A stretch of DNA of 44,427 nucleotides from NCBI GenBank assembly GCA_949425575.1, contig CASPVX010000004.1, positions 1 to 44,427 of the forward strand, read 5' to 3'. How positions within the stretch are numbered: position 1 is the stretch's first letter; each line of letters starts with the position of its first letter. Below, piece after piece: positions 8,142 through 15,835 of this stretch. This DNA comes from an uncultured Bacilli bacterium. GTDB lineage: Bacteria; Bacillota_I; Bacilli_A; RF39; UBA660. The notes under the pieces are model-generated. The model saw only the letters and a list, made by a program, of their open reading frames with translations, was not told the DNA's origin and searched no databases. Both the position numbers and the translations under genes were made by a program.

Positions 8142-8823
8142 CTTTAAATGTTCCTTTCGCATAATCTTTTAATATTCTTCCAGATTGTAACCTAATTGTT
8201 CTTTTTTTCATTTTTTTAACAATACTAATATCATGAGTAACCATTATAATTGTTGTTCCAAGTTTATTGATTTGATCTAAGACTTCCATAATTTCCATAC
8301 TAGTATTCGGATCTAAGTTTCCAGTTGGTTCATCACATATTAATAATTTTGGGCCATTAACAATAGCTCTTGCAATTGCAACCCTTTGTTGTTCACCACC
8401 TGAAAGTTGTCTAGGATAGTTTTTTATTTTATGTTTTAATCCTACTAATTCTAACACCTTAATAACCTTAGAATGTATTTCATCTTTAGGTAAACCGAAA
8501 ACTTCTAGTGAAAATGCTACATTTTCATAAACAGTTGCTTTTGGTAATAATTTAAAATCTTGAAACACAACTCCAATTTTTCTTCTTAATTTATATACTT
8601 TACCATTACGCAATTTTCCTACATCTATTCCACCAACAATAATTTGACCACTTGTTGGTTTTTCTTCACGGTAAAGCATTTTTATTAGTGTACTTTTTCC
8701 ACAACCAGTTGATCCAATAAGAAAAACAAAATCTCCTTTTTCAATTGATAAACTCATTTGTTGTATCGCAGTTACACCAGTTTTATATGTTTTTTTAACA
8801 TCTCTTAATCTAATTAAATCCAT
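8128..8823 (-). CDS. ftsE: Cell division ATP-binding protein FtsE
   Basis: A 231-residue ABC ATPase paired with FtsX. It has Walker A GSTGCGKST, a Q-loop (VFQDFKLL), the signature LSGGEQQRVAIARA, Walker B LLICDEPTGNLD and a switch His (VTHD). GTAGGAGG precedes the ATG. Position after prfB and before ftsX is conserved in Bacilli. Confidence 0.96.
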   Translation of the reverse strand: MDLIRLRDVKKTYKTGVTAIQQMSLSIEKGDFVFLIGSTGCGKSTLIKMLYREEKPTSGQIIVGGIDVGKLRNGKVYKLRRKIGVVFQDFKLLPKATVYENVAFSLEVFGLPKDEIHSKVIKVLELVGLKHKIKNYPRQLSGGEQQRVAIARAIVNGPKLLICDEPTGNLDPNTSMEIMEVLDQINKLGTTIIMVTHDISIVKKMKKRTIRLQSGRILKDYAKGTFKDESI

Positions 8824-8832
8824 TGTTACCTC

Positions 8833-9717
8833 CTACTCTCCACCAGATACTTCATAAGCATCGGTTACTATATAAAACGCTGTCGGATCGATAAGTTTTA
8901 TTCCCTCTTTAACAATATAATATTGCCTAGTAGGAACAGTACAAAGTAGCACTTTTCTTTTAGCACCTGTATAACCACCACGTGCCTCAAGTGAAGTTAC
9001 TCCTCTATTTAAATCCTTTAATATAAAATTTATTACTTCTTTTTCCTTTGATGTTACTATTTTGAATGTTTTATGATCCGAAATTCCAATCATCATTTTA
9101 TCAGTTAAATAGCTAACTATTGCAAGTAAAATAACTGAATAAATAAACACTTGCCATCCAAAAGTAATTAATCCTAATAAAACAATTGCTCCTTCTACAT
9201 AAATAGTTGCTTTCCCCATTGGCATTTTACAATATTTAGAAACAATCTTTTTAACTATATCACTTCCACCACTATTATAGCCAGCTTTAAATACCATTCC
9301 TGTACCAACACCTGATATTATGGCACCAGATACAGCAATAACAACTGTTTCAAGTCCAGTTAAATCAATATAATTAGGTAAAAATGAAGTCATTTGAACA
9401 AATACTGGGTATAAAATAGAGCCTACAACTCCTTGCATAGTATATTTTTTTCCTAAAAATACTAGACTTGCAATAATTAATAAAACATTAGCAAGAAGTA
9501 TAACACTAGATGGATTAATACCCATCGTTTCTTTTAAAACAACACTGATACCACTAACACCACTAACTAAATGAAGTGGTAAAATAAATACATTAAACGC
9601 TACAGCAAGAAGAATTAAACCAATAATAAAACTAACTATTTTTTTAATTTTATGGCTATTATTTATTTCTGCCATAATATTTTTTGAATAAATTTCTTTA
9701 TTAAATATTTTTATCAT
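8833..9717 (-). CDS. YitT family membrane protein
   Basis: A 294-residue YitT-family (DUF161/DUF2179) integral membrane protein of unknown transport role. About five or six hydrophobic helices span residues 27-205, including the GYNSGGSDIVKKIV loop typical of the family. The C-terminal 80 residues form the soluble DUF2179 domain (GVTSLEARGGYTGAKRKVLLC). The ATG overlaps the prfB stop by four bases (ATGA), and AAGGGG inside prfB supplies its ribosome site. It is inserted between prfB and ftsE in one operon. Confidence 0.88.
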   Translation of the reverse strand: MIKIFNKEIYSKNIMAEINNSHKIKKIVSFIIGLILLAVAFNVFILPLHLVSGVSGISVVLKETMGINPSSVILLANVLLIIASLVFLGKKYTMQGVVGSILYPVFVQMTSFLPNYIDLTGLETVVIAVSGAIISGVGTGMVFKAGYNSGGSDIVKKIVSKYCKMPMGKATIYVEGAIVLLGLITFGWQVFIYSVILLAIVSYLTDKMMIGISDHKTFKIVTSKEKEVINFILKDLNRGVTSLEARGGYTGAKRKVLLCTVPTRQYYIVKEGIKLIDPTAFYIVTDAYEVSGGE

Positions 9718-10812
9718 TTTCTTTTCCCCTTTAAGTTATCTTCTATAAATAAATCTATCTCCCCATCTAATACTTTACTAACGTTTGATGTTTCCGTGTT
9801 TGTTCTATGGTCTTTTACCATAGAATATGGATGCATCACATAACTTCTTATTTGTGATCCAAAATTAATATCTTGTTTTTCTCCCTTAATACTATCTAGT
9901 TCTTGTTTTTTCTTTTCAAGCTCTAATTGTAACAATTTACTCTTTAGTATTTCCATACATTTTTCTTTATTTTGAATCTGACTTCTTTCATTTTGACAAG
10001 TTACTACTATTTTTGTAGGCAAATGTGTTATTCTAACTGCACTATCAGTTGTATTAACACCTTGTCCTCCAGCACCTGTACTTCTATAAACATCTATTCT
10101 TAAATCCTTATCATCAATATCAATATTTACTTCTTTATCAACCTTAGGACTTACTATAGCTGATGCAAATGATGTATGCCTTCTTGCATTGCTATCGAAA
10201 GGCGAAATTCTAACTAACCTGTGAATCCCATTTTCATTTTTTAAATAACCATAAGCAAATGGTCCCTTAATAAGCATAGTTAAAGATTTAATTCCAACTT
10301 CTAAACCATCTTGCCTATCTAAAACTTCTATTTTATAGTTTTTACTAGTTGCCCATCTTGTATACATTCGATAAATCATATCTGCCCAATCACAAGCTTC
10401 TGTTCCGCCAGCACCAGAGTGAATTTCCATTATTGCATCATTTTTATCATATTCGCCATTTAATAATACTTTAATTTCAATATCATCGAGCCTTTTTTGA
10501 ACACTATCAATTTCACTTTCCAGTAGTAACAAAGTTTCTTTGTCATCTGGAAGTACAATTTTTGCCATTTCTAAATATGTTTCAATATCTTCTTTCAAAG
10601 AAGAAAAACCATCTAAAATTGAAGTAATCGCATTTACCTCATTTATTATTTCTTCACTACGTCTTCTATCATTCCAAAAATTAGGATCTTCCATTTCATG
10701 TTTCAAAAAATCTAATCTTTTTTGTTTTTCAGAAGAGTCAAAGTGACCTCCATAACTCTTGGACTATTTCTAAAAAGCTATCATACAAATTTACTATTTC
10801 TTTTATTTCCAT
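9714..10812 (-). CDS. prfB: Peptide chain release factor 2 (programmed +1 frameshift)
   Basis: RF2 recognises UAA and UGA. The gene starts at the ATG at 10812 (GGGAGG upstream) and reads 24 codons, ending ...TGG AGG TCA CTT, before an in-frame TGA at 10740-10738. A +1 shift at CTT TGA C (skipping base 10740) continues at GAC in the long frame, giving 365 residues, the normal RF2 length. The upstream GGAGG is the usual stimulatory Shine-Dalgarno-like element. The body shows the RF2 anticodon-like SPF motif (RISPFDSNARRHTSF) and the catalytic GAGGQGVN. Low RF2 favours the shift, so expression is autoregulated. yitT overlaps its stop. Confidence 0.96.
10736..10752 (-). promoter_or_regulatory. 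RF2 frameshift signal
   Basis: Minus-strand GGAGG, then TCA, then CTTTGAC: internal Shine-Dalgarno, slippery CTT codon and a weak TGA stop followed by C. This is the canonical RF2 autoregulatory arrangement. Confidence 0.95.
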
Positions 10813-10940
10813 AATATCATAGCCTCCCTTAGCTTCCAGTATCTATAATTATAACATTTTAAAGTCGTTTTGACTAGAGAGATAAGGATTATTTTAGGTA
10901 AATTTATTTTTTTATGTTATACTTTGAAATAGGTGGTTTT

Positions 10941-11879
10941 ATGAACGAATTTCCTTATTCTAATTCTAACAAAAGGTATCATACACTAGATTATTTTTAT
11001 AAAAATAAATTTGGTAGTAAAGTTTTCAAAGTAAGTTTAAATGCTGGATTTACTTGTCCTAATATAGATGGAACTGTTGGAACTAATGGATGCATATATT
11101 GTTCTAAAAGTGGTAGCGGTGAATATGGTGGAAATCCAAATGATGAATTAATAAAACAATTTAATGAAGTTAAAAATAGAATGCATAAAAAATGGCCTGG
11201 TGCTAAATATATTGGTTATTTTCAAGCAAGAACAAATACTTATTCGCACGTTACCGTTTTAAAGGAAAAATATGAGACTATTTTAAATTTAGACAATGTT
11301 GTAGGGCTTTCTATTGCTACAAGACCTGATGCAATAAGTGATGAGTGTTTAGATTATTTAGAAGAACTTAATAAAAAAACATTTTTAACCATTGAACTTG
11401 GACTTCAAACAATCCATGAATCTACCACAAAGTTAATTAACAGGTGCCATGACTTAAATTGCTTTGATAATATGGTTAAAAAACTCAAAAAAAGAAATAT
11501 CTTTGTAGTAGCTCATATAATAAATGGGCTTCCATATGAAAATAAAGAAATGATGATTGAAACAGTTAAACATTTAAACGAAATTAAAGTTGATGGAATA
11601 AAAATACATATGTTAAGTATAATAAAAGATACTATCTTAGAAAAAATGTATAATGAAAAACCATTTCATATATTAACTGAAGAAGAATATGTTGATATAG
11701 TGTGTGATCAACTTGAGTACTTAAATAAAGAAATTGTTATTCAAAGATTAACAGGCGATCCTGAAGCTACTTCTTTAATAACTCCAAATTGGCTTATAAA
11801 GAAAGTACAAGTTTTAAATGATATTGATAAATTAATGGCAAAACGAAATACTTATCAAGGAAAAAAGGTAGATAATTAA
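10941..11879 (+). CDS. TIGR01212-type radical SAM protein (YtqA-like)
   Basis: A 312-residue radical SAM protein of the YtqA/YhcC group. The SAM/iron-sulfur cysteines lie in AGFTCPNIDGTVGTNGCIYC (about C39, C51, C54), an expanded spacing typical of this family. The barrel continues with IGYFQARTNTYS, VGLSIATRPDAI and TIELGLQT. The ATG at 10941 has AGGTGG upstream. In Bacillus the homologue sits next to the methyltransferase gene ytqB, which is absent here. The substrate is not known to me. It has an extended -10 (TGTTATACT) just upstream and a terminator shared with pgeF. Confidence 0.9.
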   Translation: MNEFPYSNSNKRYHTLDYFYKNKFGSKVFKVSLNAGFTCPNIDGTVGTNGCIYCSKSGSGEYGGNPNDELIKQFNEVKNRMHKKWPGAKYIGYFQARTNTYSHVTVLKEKYETILNLDNVVGLSIATRPDAISDECLDYLEELNKKTFLTIELGLQTIHESTTKLINRCHDLNCFDNMVKKLKKRNIFVVAHIINGLPYENKEMMIETVKHLNEIKVDGIKIHMLSIIKDTILEKMYNEKPFHILTEEEYVDIVCDQLEYLNKEIVIQRLTGDPEATSLITPNWLIKKVQVLNDIDKLMAKRNTYQGKKVDN

Positions 11880-11891
11880 TCTACCTTTTAT
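11861..11891. terminator. Bidirectional terminator between radical SAM gene and pgeF
   Basis: AAAAGGTAGAT (11863-11873) pairs perfectly with ATCTACCTTTT (11879-11889) with a five-base loop; the T tract is longer on the minus side. Confidence 0.8.
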
Positions 11892-12607
11892 AATGAAATA
11901 ACACATCCATTTCTTTTGCTTGTTTTATTTCTTCTATATGAATGATAATTAATATTACAATATGTACACTCATCTAAAATAAAAATATTTTGTTCTAAAA
12001 TACCATTTTCTATTAATAAATCCTTATTAAGTTTTACTAAATCTAAATAGTATTTATTTTTTCCTTTTATTTTTTTTGTTAAAACAATATATTTTTCCAC
12101 AACATTACCTATTTTTTGTTTAAAAATATTTAATACATCACTTTCTATTTCAAAATGACATGCATGAATAGATGGATTAAAAAAGCATAAAATATCTTTC
12201 TTATTTGAATTAAATTCTAAAATCATTTTATCTATAGATTTAATAACTATTTTTTCAGATACGCCTTTCCACCCTGAATGAATATTTCCAATTACTTTTT
12301 TCACAGGGTCATATAAAAAGATCCCCTGACAATCAGCTACATAAGTAAGTAATGTAATTCCTTTTACATTAGTAATCAATCCATCATTATTATCAAATTT
12401 CTTCATATCTAAAGTATCTTTCTTTTTAACAACTTGAACACTTGATGTATGGCATTGATTTGAAAAAAATATTTTATTTTCATCTACTTGTAGTATATCA
12501 GCTATTTCTTTTTTTCTATTTAAATTAGTTGGTCCCAAATCATAAGGCATTGAAATAAATGCATGTTTAATTCCATAATTATTTAAAATTTCAAATTTTT
12601 TTATCAT
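11888..12607 (-). CDS. pgeF: PgeF / YlmD-type laccase-domain protein
   Basis: A 239-residue member of the CNF1/YfiH (polyphenol oxidase, DUF152) family. Members have been described as peptidoglycan-editing factors and as purine nucleoside phosphorylases or deaminases. Metal or active-site residues appear in NQCHTSSVQVV, VADCQGIFL, GNIHSGWKG and DECTYCN. Its ATG overlaps the yutD-like gene by four bases, so translation is probably coupled. It is not beside ylmE-sepF as in Bacillus. Confidence 0.88.
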   Translation of the reverse strand: MIKKFEILNNYGIKHAFISMPYDLGPTNLNRKKEIADILQVDENKIFFSNQCHTSSVQVVKKKDTLDMKKFDNNDGLITNVKGITLLTYVADCQGIFLYDPVKKVIGNIHSGWKGVSEKIVIKSIDKMILEFNSNKKDILCFFNPSIHACHFEIESDVLNIFKQKIGNVVEKYIVLTKKIKGKNKYYLDLVKLNKDLLIENGILEQNIFILDECTYCNINYHSYRRNKTSKRNGCVISL

Positions 12608-12885
12608 TTTGATGCTTTCTTAAGAACAAAATAACCACAACCATAAGCACAATTAGCTTTAATATAATTATCTAAATTATTAAAATTATTTATTTCGTTA
12701 CACTTATTATTGTTTTCATCACAAAAACCTTTTAATCTAAGCTTACTATAAGAATAATCTCCAACTATATAATCATACTCTAAAAAATAATCAGTAACTA
12801 AATTTAAAAACATTTCTTTATCAAAACAATTTTTATGATTAGTAATAAGTTCATATTCTAAATCTAAAGCTTTTATTTTTTTCAT
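12604..12885 (-). CDS. yutD: YutD family protein
   Basis: A 93-residue protein of the YutD (DUF1027) family. The recognisable part is EYDYIVGDYSYSKLRLKGFCDENN followed by a Cys-rich end, NCAYGCGYFVLKK. Function is not established. GGTGAT precedes the ATG. yunB lies just upstream in the same direction, and yutD and yunB are also close in Bacillus, which supports the call. Confidence 0.8.
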   Translation of the reverse strand: MKKIKALDLEYELITNHKNCFDKEMFLNLVTDYFLEYDYIVGDYSYSKLRLKGFCDENNNKCNEINNFNNLDNYIKANCAYGCGYFVLKKASK

Positions 12886-12924
12886 ATTATCACCAACTTC
12901 ATTATATCATGTATATTAATTATA

Positions 12925-13686
12925 TCAATCATCTTCCGTAGGAACTACCACAGATGGACTATTTTCATTAAGTCCCTTCATATAGTATTTAGGAACAGAG
13001 CCCGTAATCATTTTTAAAGCAACAGGTATTTTTGTTTCAATTTCAATTTGATTTTGAAAGAAAGGAATCATAACTTGTTCTGTGACCTTTAAATTAACAT
13101 AAACCTGTATTAATGCATTATTTATTCCATAATTAGTAACATCAGTAGATACACTACTAGTTACATCACCTATTAAACTAAGTCTTACTGGAATTTTAGG
13201 CCCTATGTTAGCTAAGAAGGCATTATTGAATATTACACCTGAACTAACTTCATATATAACTCCTTTTTTTAATTTTTCTTTATCGTATTTATCAAATACA
13301 TTATTAGATAACTTTAAAGATTCAACATCACCAGCTTCAACTTTTTTTAAATCCTCTTGTATTGCTTTAGTAGCCTTAGTTAAAAAATTATTGATATGAG
13401 GCGAATTAAAATCAATTGATTGTATTTCTCCACTTTCTTCTTTTGTAATTTTAAACATTTTATCTAATTCTAAATCATTAGTGATATTTTTATCCACAGC
13501 ATCTGTAATAATTATACTAGATATTTTTTTTGCTTCCATTTCAGCATAATTCATTATTATTTTAGATCCCTTTGTACTTATATATTTAAATGAAAAAATT
13601 ACTCCTATAAAAATAAGCAGAATCGAAAATAAAAATATATTAATTTTTTTAATTTTAAATTGTTTTTTTAATCTTACTGTCTTCAT
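12925..13686 (-). CDS. yunB: Sporulation protein YunB
   Basis: A 253-residue YunB, a SigE-regulated membrane-anchored sporulation protein in Bacillus. One N-terminal helix (about residues 15-37) is followed by EMEAKKISSIIITDAV and the conserved FNNAFLANIGPKIPVRLSLIGDV, TNYGINNALIQVYVNL and PVALKMITGSVPKYY. The ATG at 13686 has no ribosome site and lies ten bases after a TATAAT, only 37 bases from the start of the previous gene's terminator, so expression may use a leaderless or unusual start. Confidence 0.9.
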   Translation of the reverse strand: MKTVRLKKQFKIKKINIFLFSILLIFIGVIFSFKYISTKGSKIIMNYAEMEAKKISSIIITDAVDKNITNDLELDKMFKITKEESGEIQSIDFNSPHINNFLTKATKAIQEDLKKVEAGDVESLKLSNNVFDKYDKEKLKKGVIYEVSSGVIFNNAFLANIGPKIPVRLSLIGDVTSSVSTDVTNYGINNALIQVYVNLKVTEQVMIPFFQNQIEIETKIPVALKMITGSVPKYYMKGLNENSPSVVVPTEDD

Positions 13687-13701
13687 ATTATAATTGTATG
13701 C

Positions 13702-13723
13702 AAAAAAAAAGCTTTTAGCTTTT
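13702..13723 (-). terminator. Terminator of pilin-like gene
   Basis: AAAAGCT/AGCTTTT stem with a three-base loop, followed on the minus strand by nine T. It overlaps the end of the gene at 13715. Confidence 0.7.
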
Positions 13724-15028
13724 TCTATATTTAAATTTATAAGATACTTCTACTCTTACCCCTTCGTCTTTAGCAAATTTAGGTACTGTTGTTCCAATTC
13801 TTTTTAAAAATGTCTCTCTACTTACTGGTTTATCAAATATTGGTAAAGAGTTTAATTCGTATTTTACTTGGAATCTTGTTTGAGTTTTAGTCTCTTCTAC
13901 TCTATATGCTGCATTAGATGAATTAAGAGATGATGTTTCACTCCATGAAGAGTTCCCACCTAGTGAATACAATTCCTCATCTTTATATTTGTATTCTGAT
14001 TTTGGTGATGATGTATAATTAGAGTAATTTCTTCTTTGTCCATTATACCATCGCCATGTCTTATCACGATATCTAAACATAGTAGTCGTTTCAGGTTCCA
14101 TATAAGGGTATTTTTCTTTATCAGCCTCTACTGAATATTTACCATTATTATAGTATACCTTTTGATTATTTTCATCTAAATAATAATATTTATAAGCAGT
14201 ATATCTTTGAATAGTTCTATATTCTTTTTCTTCAGGAATTTTATATAAATATTCAGACCATTCAGTTAATTTTTCGGTATTTGTATCTTTATTAGAATAT
14301 CCCTTAGGTTGTTCTGATGAATATTCACTATAGTTACCTACTATATCATACCATTTCCATGTTTTATCTTGATAACTATACATAACTCGTTGTTCTGTAT
14401 TAAGCCCTAAAATTTTAACATCTGACGGTACTTCAGGTAGTGGCCTTTCAGCAGGAATTCTTGTGTTATATGTTTTATCAACAGTTGTTGTTAATTCCTC
14501 TTCATCATAAAAATTAGACCAATCAGTAACCCCCATTTCTACTTCATAATAATTATAATATGGAAAGACATCTACAATGGCTTTACCTCTAGGATAAGAA
14601 TTTTTAAGATCACTCCAACCACCATATCTTTTACTTGTTGTACATGAATTACAACTTGTTAAATTTAACGTATATACATAATCATCTTTATACTTAGTTA
14701 CTTTAACTTTTCCAGAGCATTCTGTATTATTGGTTTCATAGTTACTCAAATAACGTTTTTCATACAACTCCATAATACTTAAATCCACACTTTCACCTTC
14801 AAATGATGGAAGCTTATTTTTACTAGATAGATATTCTTTTGAAGCAGATTTAATCTTATCGTATGTTTTATTACAATTAATATTAGAAAAAATTTGATAT
14901 CCAATAAAGCCTAGTACTATAACAGGAAGAATAGTTCCAATTATAAAATATATATTAGTTTTAAACTTTAATGATTCATCTCCTGATATTTTGTTCCCTT
15001 TTGAATCAACATATGCTGGTCTTCTCAT
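13715..15028 (-). CDS. Membrane-anchored pilin-like protein with duplicated aromatic modules
   Basis: Unrecognised protein of 437 residues. A basic start (MRRPAYVDSKGNK) leads to one membrane helix (about 24-47). Then comes a segment resembling the soluble part of type IV pilin-like proteins: KIKSASKEYLSSKN, then ECSGKVKVTKYKDDYVYTLNLTSC with paired cysteines. The rest is Tyr/Trp/Ser-rich and contains two copies of a module, YSYQDKTWKWYDIVGNYSEY (about 217-236) and a near-copy RYRDKTWRWYNGQRRNYSNY (about 319-338). The outside-facing part is predicted to be extracellular. I prefer the ATG at 15028 (AGGGGG ten bases upstream) over 15055, which has no ribosome site. Monocistronic, with its own terminator. 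Function unknown. Confidence 0.75.
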   Translation of the reverse strand: MRRPAYVDSKGNKISGDESLKFKTNIYFIIGTILPVIVLGFIGYQIFSNINCNKTYDKIKSASKEYLSSKNKLPSFEGESVDLSIMELYEKRYLSNYETNNTECSGKVKVTKYKDDYVYTLNLTSCNSCTTSKRYGGWSDLKNSYPRGKAIVDVFPYYNYYEVEMGVTDWSNFYDEEELTTTVDKTYNTRIPAERPLPEVPSDVKILGLNTEQRVMYSYQDKTWKWYDIVGNYSEYSSEQPKGYSNKDTNTEKLTEWSEYLYKIPEEKEYRTIQRYTAYKYYYLDENNQKVYYNNGKYSVEADKEKYPYMEPETTTMFRYRDKTWRWYNGQRRNYSNYTSSPKSEYKYKDEELYSLGGNSSWSETSSLNSSNAAYRVEETKTQTRFQVKYELNSLPIFDKPVSRETFLKRIGTTVPKFAKDEGVRVEVSYKFKYRKS

Positions 15029-15080
15029 TTGGATCATGCCCCCTATGTTATTCATTTTAACATATTTATAATTTTAAATA

Positions 15081-15110
15081 AAGAAAAAAGAAACATTAAA
15101 GTTTCTTTTT
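15081..15110 (-). terminator. Terminator of the nrd operon
   Basis: AAAAAGAAAC pairs with GTTTCTTTTT over a six-base loop, with a T-rich tail on the minus strand. It overlaps the nrdG stop. Confidence 0.75.
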
Positions 15111-15660
15111 ATACATATACATTTTGTGGTTTTGTAGCTAATGGTTTATAAGTTCTTTCATCCTTATATTCAGGTACTAAAATAACTTGGCCTTTTTCTA
15201 AACTCTGTTTTACATCTATTATTCTTTGATTTCTAGATCCTTTATAATATAAATTAAGACTACGCTCTTCAATAACAAATTTTCCATCTACTAAAACATC
15301 AATATATTTTAACAGTTCTAGCGCATCTTTATCTTTAATTAAATCTTCAAATAAGAATCCCGTAAAACACCAAATATTTTGCCCTTTTTTCTTAACATGT
15401 TTACAAATCTGTAAACATTGTTTTTTTTGAAATAAAGGATCTCCACCAGATAAGGTTATACCATCTTGAGCTTCAATTTTATCAAGTTCTTTGATAACAT
15501 CATCAACATCAACTAAAAATCCACCTTTAAAGTCATGCGTTGCTTGATTGTGACATCCAGGACAATTATGGCTACACCCTTGTGTCCAAATAACAGTTCT
15601 AATTCCTGGACCATCAACTATGCTGTCAGATTGTAAATCACCCGCTAACCTAATTTTCAT
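15109..15660 (-). CDS. nrdG: Anaerobic ribonucleotide reductase activating enzyme
   Basis: A 183-residue radical SAM activase that generates the glycyl radical on NrdD. The cluster motif CSHNCPGCHN (C29, C33, C36) is the family CxxxCxxC, and DGPGIRTVIWTQGC precedes it. ITLSGGDPLFQ binds SAM. It follows the small glycyl-radical gene by two bases in one operon. Its direct substrate here would be the separate 53-residue subunit. Confidence 0.95.
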   Translation of the reverse strand: MKIRLAGDLQSDSIVDGPGIRTVIWTQGCSHNCPGCHNQATHDFKGGFLVDVDDVIKELDKIEAQDGITLSGGDPLFQKKQCLQICKHVKKKGQNIWCFTGFLFEDLIKDKDALELLKYIDVLVDGKFVIEERSLNLYYKGSRNQRIIDVKQSLEKGQVILVPEYKDERTYKPLATKPQNVYV

Positions 15661-15662
15661 TA

Positions 15663-15824
15663 TTATTTACCTAATACTTCTTTAGTTCCGTGTTTAACAC
15701 GAGCTCTTTCTTCGGCTTTTTTAGCATTGTTGAATCTATTAGTTGTTCCTACTAAATAACCTGTAATTCTTCTAATTCTTTCAAAACCTACACCTTCACC
15801 GATTTTCTTTTCTTCTGCTTTCAT
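15663..15824 (-). CDS. Stand-alone glycyl-radical domain of anaerobic ribonucleotide reductase
   Basis: A 53-residue protein that corresponds to the C-terminal glycyl-radical segment of NrdD: GFERIRRITGYLVGTTNRFNNAKKAEERARVKHG. The Gly of ITGYLVG aligns with the radical Gly of R-x-C-GYL in Escherichia coli and phage T4 NrdD. It has its own AGGAGG seven bases before the ATG at 15824, and the nrdD stop codon (TAG) lies directly before that site. The main protein ends with a Cys-Gly-Gly-Arg tail and has no glycyl-radical motif of its own. So the enzyme appears to be encoded as two polypeptides, with this one activated by NrdG. A frameshift joining them is unlikely given the dedicated ribosome site and start. 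Confidence 0.85.
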   Translation of the reverse strand: MKAEEKKIGEGVGFERIRRITGYLVGTTNRFNNAKKAEERARVKHGTKEVLGK

Positions 15825-15835
15825 TTTATTTCCTC

